Made by a program: the position numbers and the translations under genes
Shown: piece after piece, positions 28,725 to 37,556 of the stretch
Position numbering within the stretch: position 1 is the stretch's first letter
How the letters are laid out: every line of letters begins with the position of its first letter
The notes under the pieces: model-generated
Database searches by the model: none
Seen by the model: the letters and a program-made list of their open reading frames with translations, nothing else
What the model was told of the DNA's origin: nothing
NCBI RefSeq assembly: GCF_005434975.1
Contig: NZ_SKCJ01000002.1
Span: forward strand, 744,001-808,000
Direction: 5' to 3'
DNA from: Parerythrobacter lutipelagi
GTDB lineage: Bacteria; Pseudomonadota; Alphaproteobacteria; Sphingomonadales; Sphingomonadaceae
Length of the DNA: 64,000 bases

Positions 28725-29978
28725 ATGGCGTCGAGAGGCATGACATCGGATAATTCGGGTAGGGGCAAAGCCCTGCTTGCGGGCGCGTCACGATTCGAAC
28801 GCAAGCCCGGCCTGATCGCGCGAACGGTCGCGCCAGCCTTTGAAACCATCCTGGACAAGGTGGATCAGGGGATGGAATGCGGTGTGATGCACGGGCATCT
28901 GCCTGACGGCACGACCCGCGTTCTGGGTGGCCGAAATCCCGGTTTCGAAGCGCATGTGAACCTCAATGACTGGCGCGGCCTGATGCGGCTGGCAACCAAC
29001 GGTTCGATTGGCTGGTACCAGGCGTGGGAGGCGGGCGAGTGGGACAGCCCTGACCCGGTTCCAGTGTTTGCGCTGTTCGCCGCCAATGGGGATGCACTGG
29101 GCGAGACGGGCCGTGCCTCAGGGCCATTCCGATGGGCGGCGCGCTTTGCGCACTGGCTTAATCGCAACACCAAATCCGGGTCGGAGCGCAACATCAATGC
29201 GCACTACGATCTGGGCAATGATTTCTACCGCCAGTGGCTCGACCCGACGATGAGTTACTCCTCCGCACTGTTCGCGGCCGATTGCGATCTCGAGACGGCG
29301 CAGCGAAACAAGTGGCAAGCGCTGACAGACCGGCTTGGGTCTCCCGACGGCTTGCTGGAAATCGGCTGCGGTTGGGGCGGCTTGTCCGACCATTTCGCCA
29401 GAGGCGGGGCAAGCGTCACCGGGATCAGCCTGTCGGACGAGCAGCTGGCGTGGGCGCGCGAGCGGCACGACCCCTCGATCTCGTTCCTCAAGCAGGATTA
29501 TCGCGACACGGATGGCAAATTCGACGCGATCGTCAGCGTGGAAATGGTCGAAGCGCTTGGGCGGGAATACTGGCCCACCTTCATGGACTGCATCGCGCGC
29601 AATCTGAAGCAAGGCGGCAAGGCTGCGATCCAGTATATCTCGATCAGGGACTCGCTGTTTGATTCCTACGCCAAAAGCGCGGATTTCATTCAGGCTTACG
29701 TCTTCCCCGGCGGCTTGCTGATCCGGACCAGCGAATTCCGCCAGTTGGCTGAAGAACGCGGCCTTGCATGGCGCGACCAGCACGACTTCGGGATCGACTA
29801 TGCCGAAACCTTGAAGGTCTGGCGGGAGAATTTCGATCGCGCATCTGCTGACGGCAACCTGCCTGCCGGCTTTGACCAGCGGTTCCGGCGGCTATGGCGG
29901 TATTACCTGATGTATTGCGAGGGCGGGTTCCGCGGTCGCGGGATCGACGTTCATCAAGTGACACTTGTGAAGGAATAG
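28725..29978 (+). CDS. cfa: Cyclopropane-fatty-acyl-phospholipid synthase family methyltransferase
   Basis: This 417-residue protein has an N-terminal lipid-binding region and a SAM-dependent methyltransferase domain. It shows INAHYDLGNDFYRQWLDPTM, the SAM motif LEIGCGWGG, EMVEALG and the C-terminal YYLMYCEGGFRGRG. Family members add a methylene group to unsaturated acyl chains of membrane lipids. Start choice is uncertain: ATG 28725 is used, and ATG 28740 is the alternative; neither has an ideal ribosome-binding site. The next gene starts three bases after the stop. Confidence 0.87.
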   Translation: MASRGMTSDNSGRGKALLAGASRFERKPGLIARTVAPAFETILDKVDQGMECGVMHGHLPDGTTRVLGGRNPGFEAHVNLNDWRGLMRLATNGSIGWYQAWEAGEWDSPDPVPVFALFAANGDALGETGRASGPFRWAARFAHWLNRNTKSGSERNINAHYDLGNDFYRQWLDPTMSYSSALFAADCDLETAQRNKWQALTDRLGSPDGLLEIGCGWGGLSDHFARGGASVTGISLSDEQLAWARERHDPSISFLKQDYRDTDGKFDAIVSVEMVEALGREYWPTFMDCIARNLKQGGKAAIQYISIRDSLFDSYAKSADFIQAYVFPGGLLIRTSEFRQLAEERGLAWRDQHDFGIDYAETLKVWRENFDRASADGNLPAGFDQRFRRLWRYYLMYCEGGFRGRGIDVHQVTLVKE

Positions 29979-29980
29979 AT

Positions 29981-31168
29981 GTGAAATATTGCCCAACGGT
30001 CGCGATGATTCTGGCAGCCGGATTGCTTTCAGCCTGCAGCACTGTTCCATCAGACGAGTCGGCTACGGGCAAGCTCTCGAATGTCACAATGAGCATGCCG
30101 AAGGGCGAAGTCGTGATGGACGGTGCGCAGATACTCGCATGGGATGATGCCACACGGTCATCGCGCTTCCGCAAGATGGAAGACTTCTTCCCTGGCCTTG
30201 AGGTAGCGCCGCCAAGCAACCCAATCAAATTGGAGCGCGGCAACGCACTGAACGGGAATCTCGTCGCTGAGCTTGATGCCTTTATGGCCGACACCAACGC
30301 CGCGGGTGTTATGGTTTTGCAGGATGGCAAGATTCGTTATGAGAAATACGCACTGGGTTTTGGTCCGGAGCAGCGCTGGACCAGCTTTTCAGTGGCGAAG
30401 AGTTTCACTTCGACCCTGATGGGCGCAGCCTTGAAGGACGGATACATATCGAGTCTTCAGGATCCGGTTTCGCAATACATCACCGGTCTGAAAGGCAGCG
30501 CATATGACGACGTGTCCGTCGAACAGCTGGCCACGATGACATCTGGCGTGCGTTGGAACGAGGACTACACCGATCCCACAAGCGACGTGGCCCTGATGTT
30601 CAACACGACGCCGGAGCCAGGACAGGACCAGGTCGTCGAATATATGAAAAACTTGCCGCGTGAAGCGCCCGCAGGCGAGAAGTTTGTCTACAAGACCGGC
30701 GAGACCAACCTGATCGGCGTACTGGTCGAGGAAGCGACCGGGCGCAGGCTTGCCGATTATGCTGCGGAGAAGATTGTCGGCCCGGCTGGCTTCGAAGGCT
30801 CGCTGTTCTGGCAGACTGACTTGTCCAACCGCAATGTCGGTGGCTGCTGCCTTTCGCTAAGGCTCGCGGATTACGCGCGTTTTGGGCAATTCGTGCTTGA
30901 GGGCGGCGGCAATGTCGTTCCCGCTGGATGGTTTGAAGACGCGGGGGACTCGAAAGTCCAGTTCGGTGGTGGATTCGGCTACGGCTACCAATGGTGGACC
31001 TATCCGGTCGATAATTTCGGGGCGCAGGGTATCTTCGGACAAGCGATCACCATCGTGCCGGAAAATAACCTCGTGATTGCCGTCGTTAGCAATTGGCCAA
31101 GTGCAACGAGCCGCGAGAACCGGCTCAAACTGTTGATGGCGAGTGCGGCAATCGCCCAGGGTGAGTAG
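29981..31168 (+). CDS. Class C beta-lactamase-type serine hydrolase lipoprotein
   Basis: This 395-residue protein has a lipoprotein signal ending in LLSAC (Cys17) and the serine hydrolase motif SVAKSF. VYKTGETN serves as the Y-x-N region. This is the beta-lactamase (Pfam 00144) group, which includes esterases and D-aminopeptidases, so real beta-lactam hydrolysis is not implied. The start is GTG 29981 with AAGGA six bases ahead; longer open-frame starts overlap cfa. It follows cfa by two bases and probably shares its transcript. Confidence 0.86.
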   Translation: MKYCPTVAMILAAGLLSACSTVPSDESATGKLSNVTMSMPKGEVVMDGAQILAWDDATRSSRFRKMEDFFPGLEVAPPSNPIKLERGNALNGNLVAELDAFMADTNAAGVMVLQDGKIRYEKYALGFGPEQRWTSFSVAKSFTSTLMGAALKDGYISSLQDPVSQYITGLKGSAYDDVSVEQLATMTSGVRWNEDYTDPTSDVALMFNTTPEPGQDQVVEYMKNLPREAPAGEKFVYKTGETNLIGVLVEEATGRRLADYAAEKIVGPAGFEGSLFWQTDLSNRNVGGCCLSLRLADYARFGQFVLEGGGNVVPAGWFEDAGDSKVQFGGGFGYGYQWWTYPVDNFGAQGIFGQAITIVPENNLVIAVVSNWPSATSRENRLKLLMASAAIAQGE

Positions 31169-31182
31169 CCCATAGTCCCGAG

Positions 31183-31548
31183 TTAGATCGTGCTGCGGTA
31201 CACCGTAGACGGGCTGTACTGCTGCAGGATGTTGTCGTGCACGATGGGGCTTAGCAGTTCCATGAATGCGCAGCCGACAATCGAATTTTCCCACCACACC
31301 ACTTCGGCCTGAAGTGATTCGAGGCCGGGCAGAGTGATCCAGCAAACCTGACCGAGGTGCATCCGGCTGATCGCCGAGGCTGAGAAGCCGGAAATTGAAA
31401 GGTCGTGCACCACCGTTTGGAAGGCACGCCCGCCCGAGGCCCGCAATTGCGCGGGAATCGTGATCTTCGTGCGCGGGCTGCAACGATCTTCTTGCGCTGC
31501 GAGATGATAATTGTCCTGTGTATCCATCATCATAGCCCGAAACCCCAT
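31183..31548 (-). CDS. PilZ-domain protein (c-di-GMP binding)
   Basis: This small protein, up to 121 residues, is a single PilZ domain. The c-di-GMP contacts are present: the RxxxR motif (RCSPR) near residue 22, and the D-x-S-x-x-G motif (DLSISG) about 27 residues later. It should act as a stand-alone effector that binds c-di-GMP and a partner protein. The start is unclear, since three consecutive methionines (31527-31533) lie downstream of the ATG at 31548. It converges with the serine hydrolase gene across 14 bases. Confidence 0.85.
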   Translation of the reverse strand: MGFRAMMMDTQDNYHLAAQEDRCSPRTKITIPAQLRASGGRAFQTVVHDLSISGFSASAISRMHLGQVCWITLPGLESLQAEVVWWENSIVGCAFMELLSPIVHDNILQQYSPSTVYRSTI

Positions 31549-31661
31549 CTAAAAATTGACCAAAGCCTTTCCGCATCCTTGCGCGGGAGACTTTGCACAG
31601 TGTCGACGTTTCTGGTTTCGAGCTGGTTGCGCAGGATACTTAAGAAGAATTTACCAGCGCC

Positions 31662-32384
31662 TTAGGCGGAATCCGGCACTCTTTCGCGGTGGCCGGTGGC
31701 GAAATCCTCGCTCAGCAGAGCCACCACGCGTTCCGCGACTCGCATCGGATCTTTGACCGTGGCGGGATCTTCACCTGGATACGCCTTTGCCCGCATGGCC
31801 GTGCGCGTGGCACCGGGATCGAGAATTGCGACTTTCACGCCACCGATCTTCTCGACTTCGGCGGCGTAGCTATCCAGCAGTGATTCGAACGCCGCCTTGG
31901 TTGAGCCATAGGCGGCCCAGTAAGCGCGCGGTGCAGAGCCGACAGAGCTGGTCAGCCCGATAATCCGGCCATGACCGCTGCGCTTCAACAGCGGGTCGAA
32001 TGCTGCGAGCAAGGCTTGGGTCGACAACAGGTTCGTAGTGATAGCAGTGCTGAATTGCTTCGGATCGATCTGTGTCACTGGCGTGAGCATCGGCAGATAG
32101 GCCGCTGAAAGCACAAGAATATCCAGCTTGTCCCACCGGCTTGCGACGGCCGCTGCCAGACGTGCAATACCATCTGCTTCAGTCAGATCGACCGGGGCAA
32201 TGGTCGACTGCCCGCCCGCATCGTGGATCAGGTCCTCAACCGCTTCCAGCGCGCGCACATCGCGCCCCGTCAGAATAACATGCGCACCGGCAGCGGCGAG
32301 CGCTTGTGCGGTCGCCGCGCCGATCCCCTTGCTGGCACCGGTGACAAGGGCAAGACGGCCTTCGAAAGGCTTGCTGTCAGACAT
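31662..32384 (-). CDS. SDR-family NAD(P)-dependent oxidoreductase
   Basis: This 240-residue protein has TGASKGIGAATAQ as cofactor motif, SAAY in place of NNAG, a catalytic serine in TSSVGS, and the Tyr-Lys pair in YGSTKAAF. The substrate is unknown. Its ATG abuts the purF stop directly (stop 32385, start 32384), so it is very probably translated from the purF transcript. The pairing of purF with a short SDR is seen in related organisms, but its purpose is not known to me. Confidence 0.85.
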   Translation of the reverse strand: MSDSKPFEGRLALVTGASKGIGAATAQALAAAGAHVILTGRDVRALEAVEDLIHDAGGQSTIAPVDLTEADGIARLAAAVASRWDKLDILVLSAAYLPMLTPVTQIDPKQFSTAITTNLLSTQALLAAFDPLLKRSGHGRIIGLTSSVGSAPRAYWAAYGSTKAAFESLLDSYAAEVEKIGGVKVAILDPGATRTAMRAKAYPGEDPATVKDPMRVAERVVALLSEDFATGHRERVPDSA

Positions 32385-33851
32385 TCAGGCGACCTTGTCG
32401 AACGAGAGCTGGGCGTCGTCGTCCTGCTTGCGCGAAAGATCGGTCAAAGACGTCGGATAATCGCCGGTAAAGCATGCGTCGCAAAACTGCGGGCATGCTG
32501 GTTTGCGCGCTTCGTGCCCGACAGCGCGATAGAGCCCGTCGATCGAAACGAATGCCAGACTGTCTGCCTTGATGAAAGCGCGCATCGGTTCGACATCCAT
32601 CCGCGCGGCCAACAGCTTGGATCGCTCAGGCGTATCGACGCCGTAGAAACAGCTATGCGCCGTTGGCGGACTGGCAACACGGAAATGCACTTCGCTCGCG
32701 CCGGCATCGCGCATCATTTCAACGATTTGGAGCGAAGTTGTGCCGCGGACAATCGAATCGTCGATCAGCACGATGCGCTTGCCTTCTACCAGGCTGCGGT
32801 TGGCATTGTGCTTGCGCTTCACACCGCTGTTTCGTGCACCGTCGTTTGGCTGAATGAATGTTCGCCCGACATAGTGCGAACGGATGATCCCGAGCTCGAA
32901 AGGAATGCCCGATTGCTGCGCGAAACCGATCGCTGCGGGAACGCCGCTGTCCGGCACTGGCACGACCAGGTCCGCTTCAACGGGGTTCTCTATGGCGAGC
33001 TGCTCGCCGATGGCCTTGCGCGCGGCATAGACGCTGCGCCCGTCGAAGATCGAATCCGGACGGCTGAAATAGACATGTTCGAAAATGCACGGGCGCGAGG
33101 CGTGCTTGCCAAACGGATGCAGCGAGTCGATCTTGCCATCGAAGCCGACCTTGATCATCTCGCCCGGTTCCACCTGGCGGATAAATTCCGCACCCACGAC
33201 ATCGAACGCTACGCTTTCGCTGGCGAACAGGACCGCGTCTCCCATCCGGCCCATGACCAGAGGCCGGATGCCGAGCGGGTCGCGGCAGGCGATCATGCCT
33301 TCGGGCGTCATCACTATGAGGGAATAAGCGCCCTCGACCATGCGCAGCGCATCGGTCAGCCGATCGACAATCGTCGGATAGCGGCTGGTCGCAACGAGAT
33401 GGATGATAACCTCGGTGTCGGAGGTCGACTGGAAAATCGCACCGCGGCCGACCAGTTCATTGCGCAGCGTCTGAGCATTGGAAAAATTGCCATTGTGCGC
33501 AACCGCAAAGCCGCCGCTTGCAAGATCGGCGTATAAGGGTTGCACATTGCGCAGCCCTGCGCCGCCGGTGGTCGAATAGCGGACGTGGCCCGCCGCCATG
33601 TGACCGGGCAATTCGTCGAGCTGGCCCTGGGACGAAAAATTCTCGCCGACATGACCCAGGCCGCGCCGGGTGAAGAATGTCGTCCCGTCAAAGCTGGTAA
33701 TGCCGGCCGCTTCCTGCCCGCGGTGCTGCAACGCGTGCAAACCGAGCGCGGTCGCCGCGGCGGCTTTCTCAGCGCCGATGGCCCCGAATACGCCGCACTC
33801 TTCGCGCAGCTTGTCGCCATCTTCGTCCCTGAAGGGGTGGGTGAAATTCAT
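32385..33851 (-). CDS. purF: Amidophosphoribosyltransferase
   Basis: This 488-residue enzyme transfers the amide of glutamine to PRPP, the first step of purine synthesis. It has REECGVFG with the N-terminal nucleophile cysteine near residue 19 after a short propeptide, HNGNFSN, and a PRPP-binding region with VLIDDSIVRGTTS. The C-terminal QFCDACFTGDYP carries cysteines typical of the family. It is divergent from lolC across a 176-base gap and precedes an SDR gene on the same strand. Confidence 0.96.
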   Translation of the reverse strand: MNFTHPFRDEDGDKLREECGVFGAIGAEKAAAATALGLHALQHRGQEAAGITSFDGTTFFTRRGLGHVGENFSSQGQLDELPGHMAAGHVRYSTTGGAGLRNVQPLYADLASGGFAVAHNGNFSNAQTLRNELVGRGAIFQSTSDTEVIIHLVATSRYPTIVDRLTDALRMVEGAYSLIVMTPEGMIACRDPLGIRPLVMGRMGDAVLFASESVAFDVVGAEFIRQVEPGEMIKVGFDGKIDSLHPFGKHASRPCIFEHVYFSRPDSIFDGRSVYAARKAIGEQLAIENPVEADLVVPVPDSGVPAAIGFAQQSGIPFELGIIRSHYVGRTFIQPNDGARNSGVKRKHNANRSLVEGKRIVLIDDSIVRGTTSLQIVEMMRDAGASEVHFRVASPPTAHSCFYGVDTPERSKLLAARMDVEPMRAFIKADSLAFVSIDGLYRAVGHEARKPACPQFCDACFTGDYPTSLTDLSRKQDDDAQLSFDKVA

Positions 33852-34027
33852 AGCCGACCGCCTGTGCCTGTCCTGCGCGCGTCATTGGCGATGTTGCAGT
33901 CAGATTACAAGGCTAGTGTCCCCGCGAAGAGGCTTGGCCGGTGGACTGTCGCGCCTATTTCATTGCAGCGACAGGAAAGCCTGCCTAAACGTGCGGCACC
34001 TTTGCCACTATCCGGGCCGCAGCCATC

Positions 34028-35269
34028 TTGTTTCTCACCAATTTCGAATGGACCATCGCCAAGCGCTACCTGCTTCCAGGGCGCAGCGAGGCTTTTATCG
34101 CGCTGGTCGCAGGCATTAGCGTCGTGGTGGTCATGCTCAGCGTGGCCATGCTTATCGCAGTGATGAGCGTGATGAACGGTTTCCGCGGCGAGCTCCTCGA
34201 CCGGATCGTCGGCATGAACGGTCATGCGATCGTGCAGGCGTATGGTGGCCGGCTCGACAATTGGGAGGCCGTGCTCGACGATATCCGCGAAGCCGAAGGC
34301 GTGACTGAAGCGTCCCCGTTGATCGAACAACCTCTGCTCGCCAGTTTCAACGGGCGGGTCGAAGGCATCGTGATGCGCGGCAACACTGCGGAAGATATCG
34401 AACAACTCAACGAACAGCTGGTAATCGGCGATCTTTCGCAACTCAAAGCCGGAGCGAGCAAGGTTGCGATCGGAGCGAGGCTGGCGGAGAATATCGGAAT
34501 TCGGGTTGGTGATACGCTGACCATTATCAATCCGCAGGGCCGAACGACGCCTTTCGGCACCGTCCCGCGCCAAATTGGATATGAGGTCGCCGCCCTGTTC
34601 GAGACAGGCATTTACGAATTCGATCAGGCCTTTGTCATCATGCCGATACCCGATGCCCAGACCTTGCTGTTGAGCGGCAACAAGATCGGCATGATCGAAG
34701 TTCAGACCGAAGACGCCGACCGGGTAGAGGAATTCATGGCCCCGATAGAGGCCAAACTTCAGGGCCGGGCTGTCGTTTCGAGCTGGAAGGAGATCAACTC
34801 GTCGATTTTCCAGGCGCTGGAAGTCGAGCGGGTGGCGATGTTCTTCGCGCTGTCGATCATCGTGGTCGTGGCGGCATTCAACATCCTCTCCTCGCTGGTG
34901 ATGCTGGTGCGCGCCAAGACGCGTGACATTGCCATCATGCGAACAATGGGCGCGACCCGGCGCAGTTTGATGAAGATATTTGTGACGACAGGATTTTCCG
35001 TCGGCGCGATTGGCGCGGGGGCGGGGGTTGCGCTCGGCTTTCTGATCCTCGCGGCCCGCCAGCCGCTCGTCAATTTTATCCAGATTGCGACCGGTGCTCA
35101 AATCTGGGACCCGCAAGTGCGCATCCTAACCGAACTGCCTTCCCGGGTTGATCCGTGGGAAGTCTTCTGGATCGTCGTTCTGGCGTTGGGGCTGAGCCTG
35201 CTGGCGACAATCTATCCGGCATACAAGGCGGCCAAGACGGATCCGGTGCAGGTGCTTCGTTATGAGTGA
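34028..35269 (+). CDS. lolC: Lipoprotein-releasing ABC transporter permease (LolC/E)
   Basis: This 413-residue membrane protein starts [19 protein letters not shown]. It has one N-terminal helix, a large periplasmic domain (about residues 50-270) and three C-terminal helices ending in [18 protein letters not shown]. It extracts mature lipoproteins from the inner membrane for transfer to LolA. No second permease gene is adjacent, so the transporter is probably a homodimer with LolD (LolF type). The start codon is TTG 34028, fixed by the conserved N-terminus. It overlaps lolD by eight bases. Confidence 0.92.
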   Translation: MFLTNFEWTIAKRYLLPGRSEAFIALVAGISVVVVMLSVAMLIAVMSVMNGFRGELLDRIVGMNGHAIVQAYGGRLDNWEAVLDDIREAEGVTEASPLIEQPLLASFNGRVEGIVMRGNTAEDIEQLNEQLVIGDLSQLKAGASKVAIGARLAENIGIRVGDTLTIINPQGRTTPFGTVPRQIGYEVAALFETGIYEFDQAFVIMPIPDAQTLLLSGNKIGMIEVQTEDADRVEEFMAPIEAKLQGRAVVSSWKEINSSIFQALEVERVAMFFALSIIVVVAAFNILSSLVMLVRAKTRDIAIMRTMGATRRSLMKIFVTTGFSVGAIGAGAGVALGFLILAARQPLVNFIQIATGAQIWDPQVRILTELPSRVDPWEVFWIVVLALGLSLLATIYPAYKAAKTDPVQVLRYE

Positions 35270-35936
35270 TCCGGTGGTCAAACTCGAAAAGCTGACCCGT
35301 AGCTTCAAGCAGGGCAGCACTACAATCCACGTGCTGCGCGGGGTCGACCTCACGATCATGCCGGGCGAGATCGTTGGATTGCTCGGGCCGTCGGGTTCGG
35401 GCAAGTCGACACTGCTTCAGGCGGTTGGCTTGCTGGAGGGCGGCTTCGGTGGAAGGATCGCCATCGGAGGCGTCGAAGCCAGCTCGCTGCCGTCAGACGA
35501 ACGGACCAATCTGCGCCGAACGCACCTGGGCTTCGTCTATCAGTTCCATCACCTGCTGCCCGATTTTACCGCGCAGGAAAATGTGAATCTGCCGCAGCTT
35601 ATCGCTGGAATATCAACGGCCGAGGCGAATGAGCGATCGGAGCAATTGCTCTCGGCGCTGGGCCTGGCCGAGCGTCTCTCTCATAGGCCAAACCAGCTTT
35701 CAGGGGGCGAGCAGCAGCGCGTCGCTGTTGCGCGCGGGCTGGCCAATCGCCCGCACTTGGTTCTTGCGGACGAGCCAACCGGCAATCTCGACGAAGAAAC
35801 CGCGGACCGTGTGCTGGCGCAATTCCTCGAGCTCGTACGAGGGGAAGGCAGTTCGGCATTGGTGGCGACGCATAATGAGCGGCTGGCAGCGAAGATGGAT
35901 CGCGTGGTTCGACTGCACGAAGGCGTAATCGAGTAA
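35262..35936 (+). CDS. lolD: Lipoprotein-releasing ABC transporter ATP-binding protein
   Basis: This 224-residue ATPase powers the LolC permease. The Walker A motif GPSGSGKST is near residue 42. The signature [16 protein letters not shown] comes next, followed by Walker [13 protein letters not shown], then the H-loop histidine in VATHNE. The length is typical. It starts inside the end of lolC (ATGAGTGA overlap), so both are made together. Confidence 0.94.
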   Translation: MSDPVVKLEKLTRSFKQGSTTIHVLRGVDLTIMPGEIVGLLGPSGSGKSTLLQAVGLLEGGFGGRIAIGGVEASSLPSDERTNLRRTHLGFVYQFHHLLPDFTAQENVNLPQLIAGISTAEANERSEQLLSALGLAERLSHRPNQLSGGEQQRVAVARGLANRPHLVLADEPTGNLDEETADRVLAQFLELVRGEGSSALVATHNERLAAKMDRVVRLHEGVIE

Positions 35937-36008
35937 CCGACGGTTTAGCGATGCAGTCGAGGGGCTGAGTGCTTCTCTGTCGAACACCGTCGAACTTTGG
36001 TGGAAAGA

Positions 36009-36029
36009 AAATTGCCCCCTGAGCAATTT
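36009..36029. repeat. Short A+T-rich inverted repeat after lolD
   Basis: AAATTGC (36009-36015) and GCAATTT (36023-36029) are a perfect inverted repeat with a seven-base loop, in a 137-base gap before the DUF1579-like gene. It could be a protein-binding dyad or weak hairpin. No T-run follows. Confidence 0.3.
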
Positions 36030-36073
36030 GCGATGCAGCTGTTTTCGGCAGAGTCGGTTTAAGGGGACTACAG

Positions 36074-36598
36074 ATGATTTCTCCATTGCTCGCAGCAATG
36101 CTGCTCCAGACATCCCCCGTAGCACCGGATCCCGCGCCTGCGCCGCCCCCTCCACCCTGCGCCAGCGAAGGTCACGCAGGGTTCGATTTCTGGTTGGGCG
36201 AGTGGGAGGTCTTTAATCCGACCGGAGCGCGAGTGGGAGAAAGCCGGATCGAGCGCGATCATAACGGCTGCGCGGTGATCGAGAACTGGATGCCTTCGAG
36301 CGGCAACACTGGCACCAGCCTCAATCACTACGACCCGCGTACCGATCAGTGGCACCAGAAATGGATCGGTTCCGGCGGCGGTGCCGTCGAATTCAGTGGC
36401 GGTGTGACCGACGGGAAAATGGTCCTGACCGGCAATTGGCCCAGTGCGCAGGCGCCGCACCAGCTGATCCGCATGAGCTATACTGTCGAAGATGGCGGTA
36501 GCGTCCGTCAGTTCGGCGAAGCGTCACTCGATCACGGTCTGACGTGGCAAACCAGTTTCGATTTCCTATATCGGCCCAAGTCGCAATCTGCGCTCTGA
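36074..36598 (+). CDS. DUF1579-like secreted protein
   Basis: This 174-residue protein has a short N-terminal hydrophobic segment and a proline-rich stretch (APDPAPAPPPPP). It is followed by a beta-rich domain opening HAGFDFWLGEWEVF, similar to the DUF1579 group. The function is unknown. The start is the ATG at 36074, preceded by AAGGGG. It ends 14 bases before the glutathione peroxidase gene, so cotranscription is likely. Confidence 0.65.
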   Translation: MISPLLAAMLLQTSPVAPDPAPAPPPPPCASEGHAGFDFWLGEWEVFNPTGARVGESRIERDHNGCAVIENWMPSSGNTGTSLNHYDPRTDQWHQKWIGSGGGAVEFSGGVTDGKMVLTGNWPSAQAPHQLIRMSYTVEDGGSVRQFGEASLDHGLTWQTSFDFLYRPKSQSAL

Positions 36599-36612
36599 TC
36601 CGAGGAAACGAA

Positions 36613-37092
36613 ATGACCACACTTGCCGACTTTACCGTCGAGAAATCCGATGGCAGCACGCTCGACCTGTCTGAAAAGAAGGGCAAGGTCCTGCTGGTCG
36701 TCAACACAGCGAGCAAATGCGGCTTCACTCCGCAGTACAAGGGGCTCGAGGCGGTCTTTCAGGATTACAAGGACAAGGGTTTCGAAGTCATGGCGTTCCC
36801 CTGCAATCAGTTCGGCGGGCAGGAACCGGGCAATCAGGACGACATCGAGCAGTTCTGCGAAGTCAATTTCGGCCTCAGTTTCCTGCTGATGAAGAAAGTC
36901 GATGTGAACGGTGACGGCGCAAGCCCGCTGTTCGACTGGATGAAGGGCGAAGCGCCCGGGCTGATGGGTTCGAAATCGATCAAATGGAACTTCACCAAAT
37001 TCCTCATTGATCGCGATGGCAAGGTGGTGAAACGCTACGCCCCGCAGGACACGCCGGACGCGATCCGGAAAGATATCGAGAAACTGCTGTAA
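36613..37092 (+). CDS. Glutathione peroxidase
   Basis: This 159-residue thiol peroxidase has all three catalytic positions: Cys in NTASKCGFTPQ, Gln in FPCNQFGGQEPG and Trp in KWNFTKFLID. Cysteine replaces selenocysteine as usual in bacteria. Members reduce peroxides with thioredoxin or glutathione as donor. GAGGAAACGAA precedes the ATG at 36613, which is preferred to the upstream start because the peptide then begins at a typical site. Confidence 0.94.
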   Translation: MTTLADFTVEKSDGSTLDLSEKKGKVLLVVNTASKCGFTPQYKGLEAVFQDYKDKGFEVMAFPCNQFGGQEPGNQDDIEQFCEVNFGLSFLLMKKVDVNGDGASPLFDWMKGEAPGLMGSKSIKWNFTKFLIDRDGKVVKRYAPQDTPDAIRKDIEKLL

Positions 37093-37102
37093 CCGTTACG
37101 CC

Positions 37103-37124
37103 TTGCCCTGCGAATAGAGGGCAA
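37103..37124 (+). terminator. Hairpin after glutathione peroxidase gene
   Basis: TTGCCCT (37103-37109) and AGGGCAA (37118-37124) form a perfect seven-pair stem with an eight-base loop, ten bases after the stop. There is no T-run, so it may be a weak terminator or a processing or stability element. Confidence 0.35.
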
Positions 37125-37141
37125 ACCGGAGGGAGGGCGGC

Positions 37142-37492
37142 ATGCTCGAATCGATCAATCAGTGGTTTCTTTCGCTCGGCGCAGAATACGGGGTAAATCC
37201 CTATATCTTCGGCGGCATCTACATAGGTGCCGTGCCCTTTTTCCTGCTGTCGATCGCGTGGTTGGTGCGGCGCGCAAAAGCAGGCAGGTCGACGGTGCTT
37301 CCGACGCTGTGCGCCGGTTTCTGCTTCGTTTCCGCGTATATTTACCTCGCCATAGCCGGGCGCAATATACCCTTGTGGGTGTGGATATTTCTCGCCGCGC
37401 TGATCGTTTACGGCGCATGGTCGAGCATTCGTGATACCCGGCGCAAAATCGCCGAAGCGAAAGCGGAAGACGCTGACGAAGCCGGGAACTGA
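37142..37492 (+). CDS. Uncharacterised small membrane protein
   Basis: This 116-residue protein has three predicted membrane helices (about residues 21-42, 55-72 and 78-95) and a highly charged C-terminal tail (RRKIAEAKAEDADEAG). No family was recognised. GGAGGGAGGG lies about ten bases before the ATG. It lies between the glutathione peroxidase gene and dnaE, with 64 bases to dnaE. Confidence 0.7.
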   Translation: MLESINQWFLSLGAEYGVNPYIFGGIYIGAVPFFLLSIAWLVRRAKAGRSTVLPTLCAGFCFVSAYIYLAIAGRNIPLWVWIFLAALIVYGAWSSIRDTRRKIAEAKAEDADEAGN

Positions 37493-37556
37493 GACTGTGG
37501 AGAATTTCCTCGCTTTGCACCTTTGAGGAATCGCTGCGAAATCCTAGTCTGTCCTA

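Noticed and set aside
33905-35116. Long open frame of 403 codons on the minus strand opposite lolC
   Set aside because: Its translation is rich in Arg, His and Asp with no domain, and the plus strand clearly encodes LolC; it is a reading-frame shadow common in GC-rich DNA.
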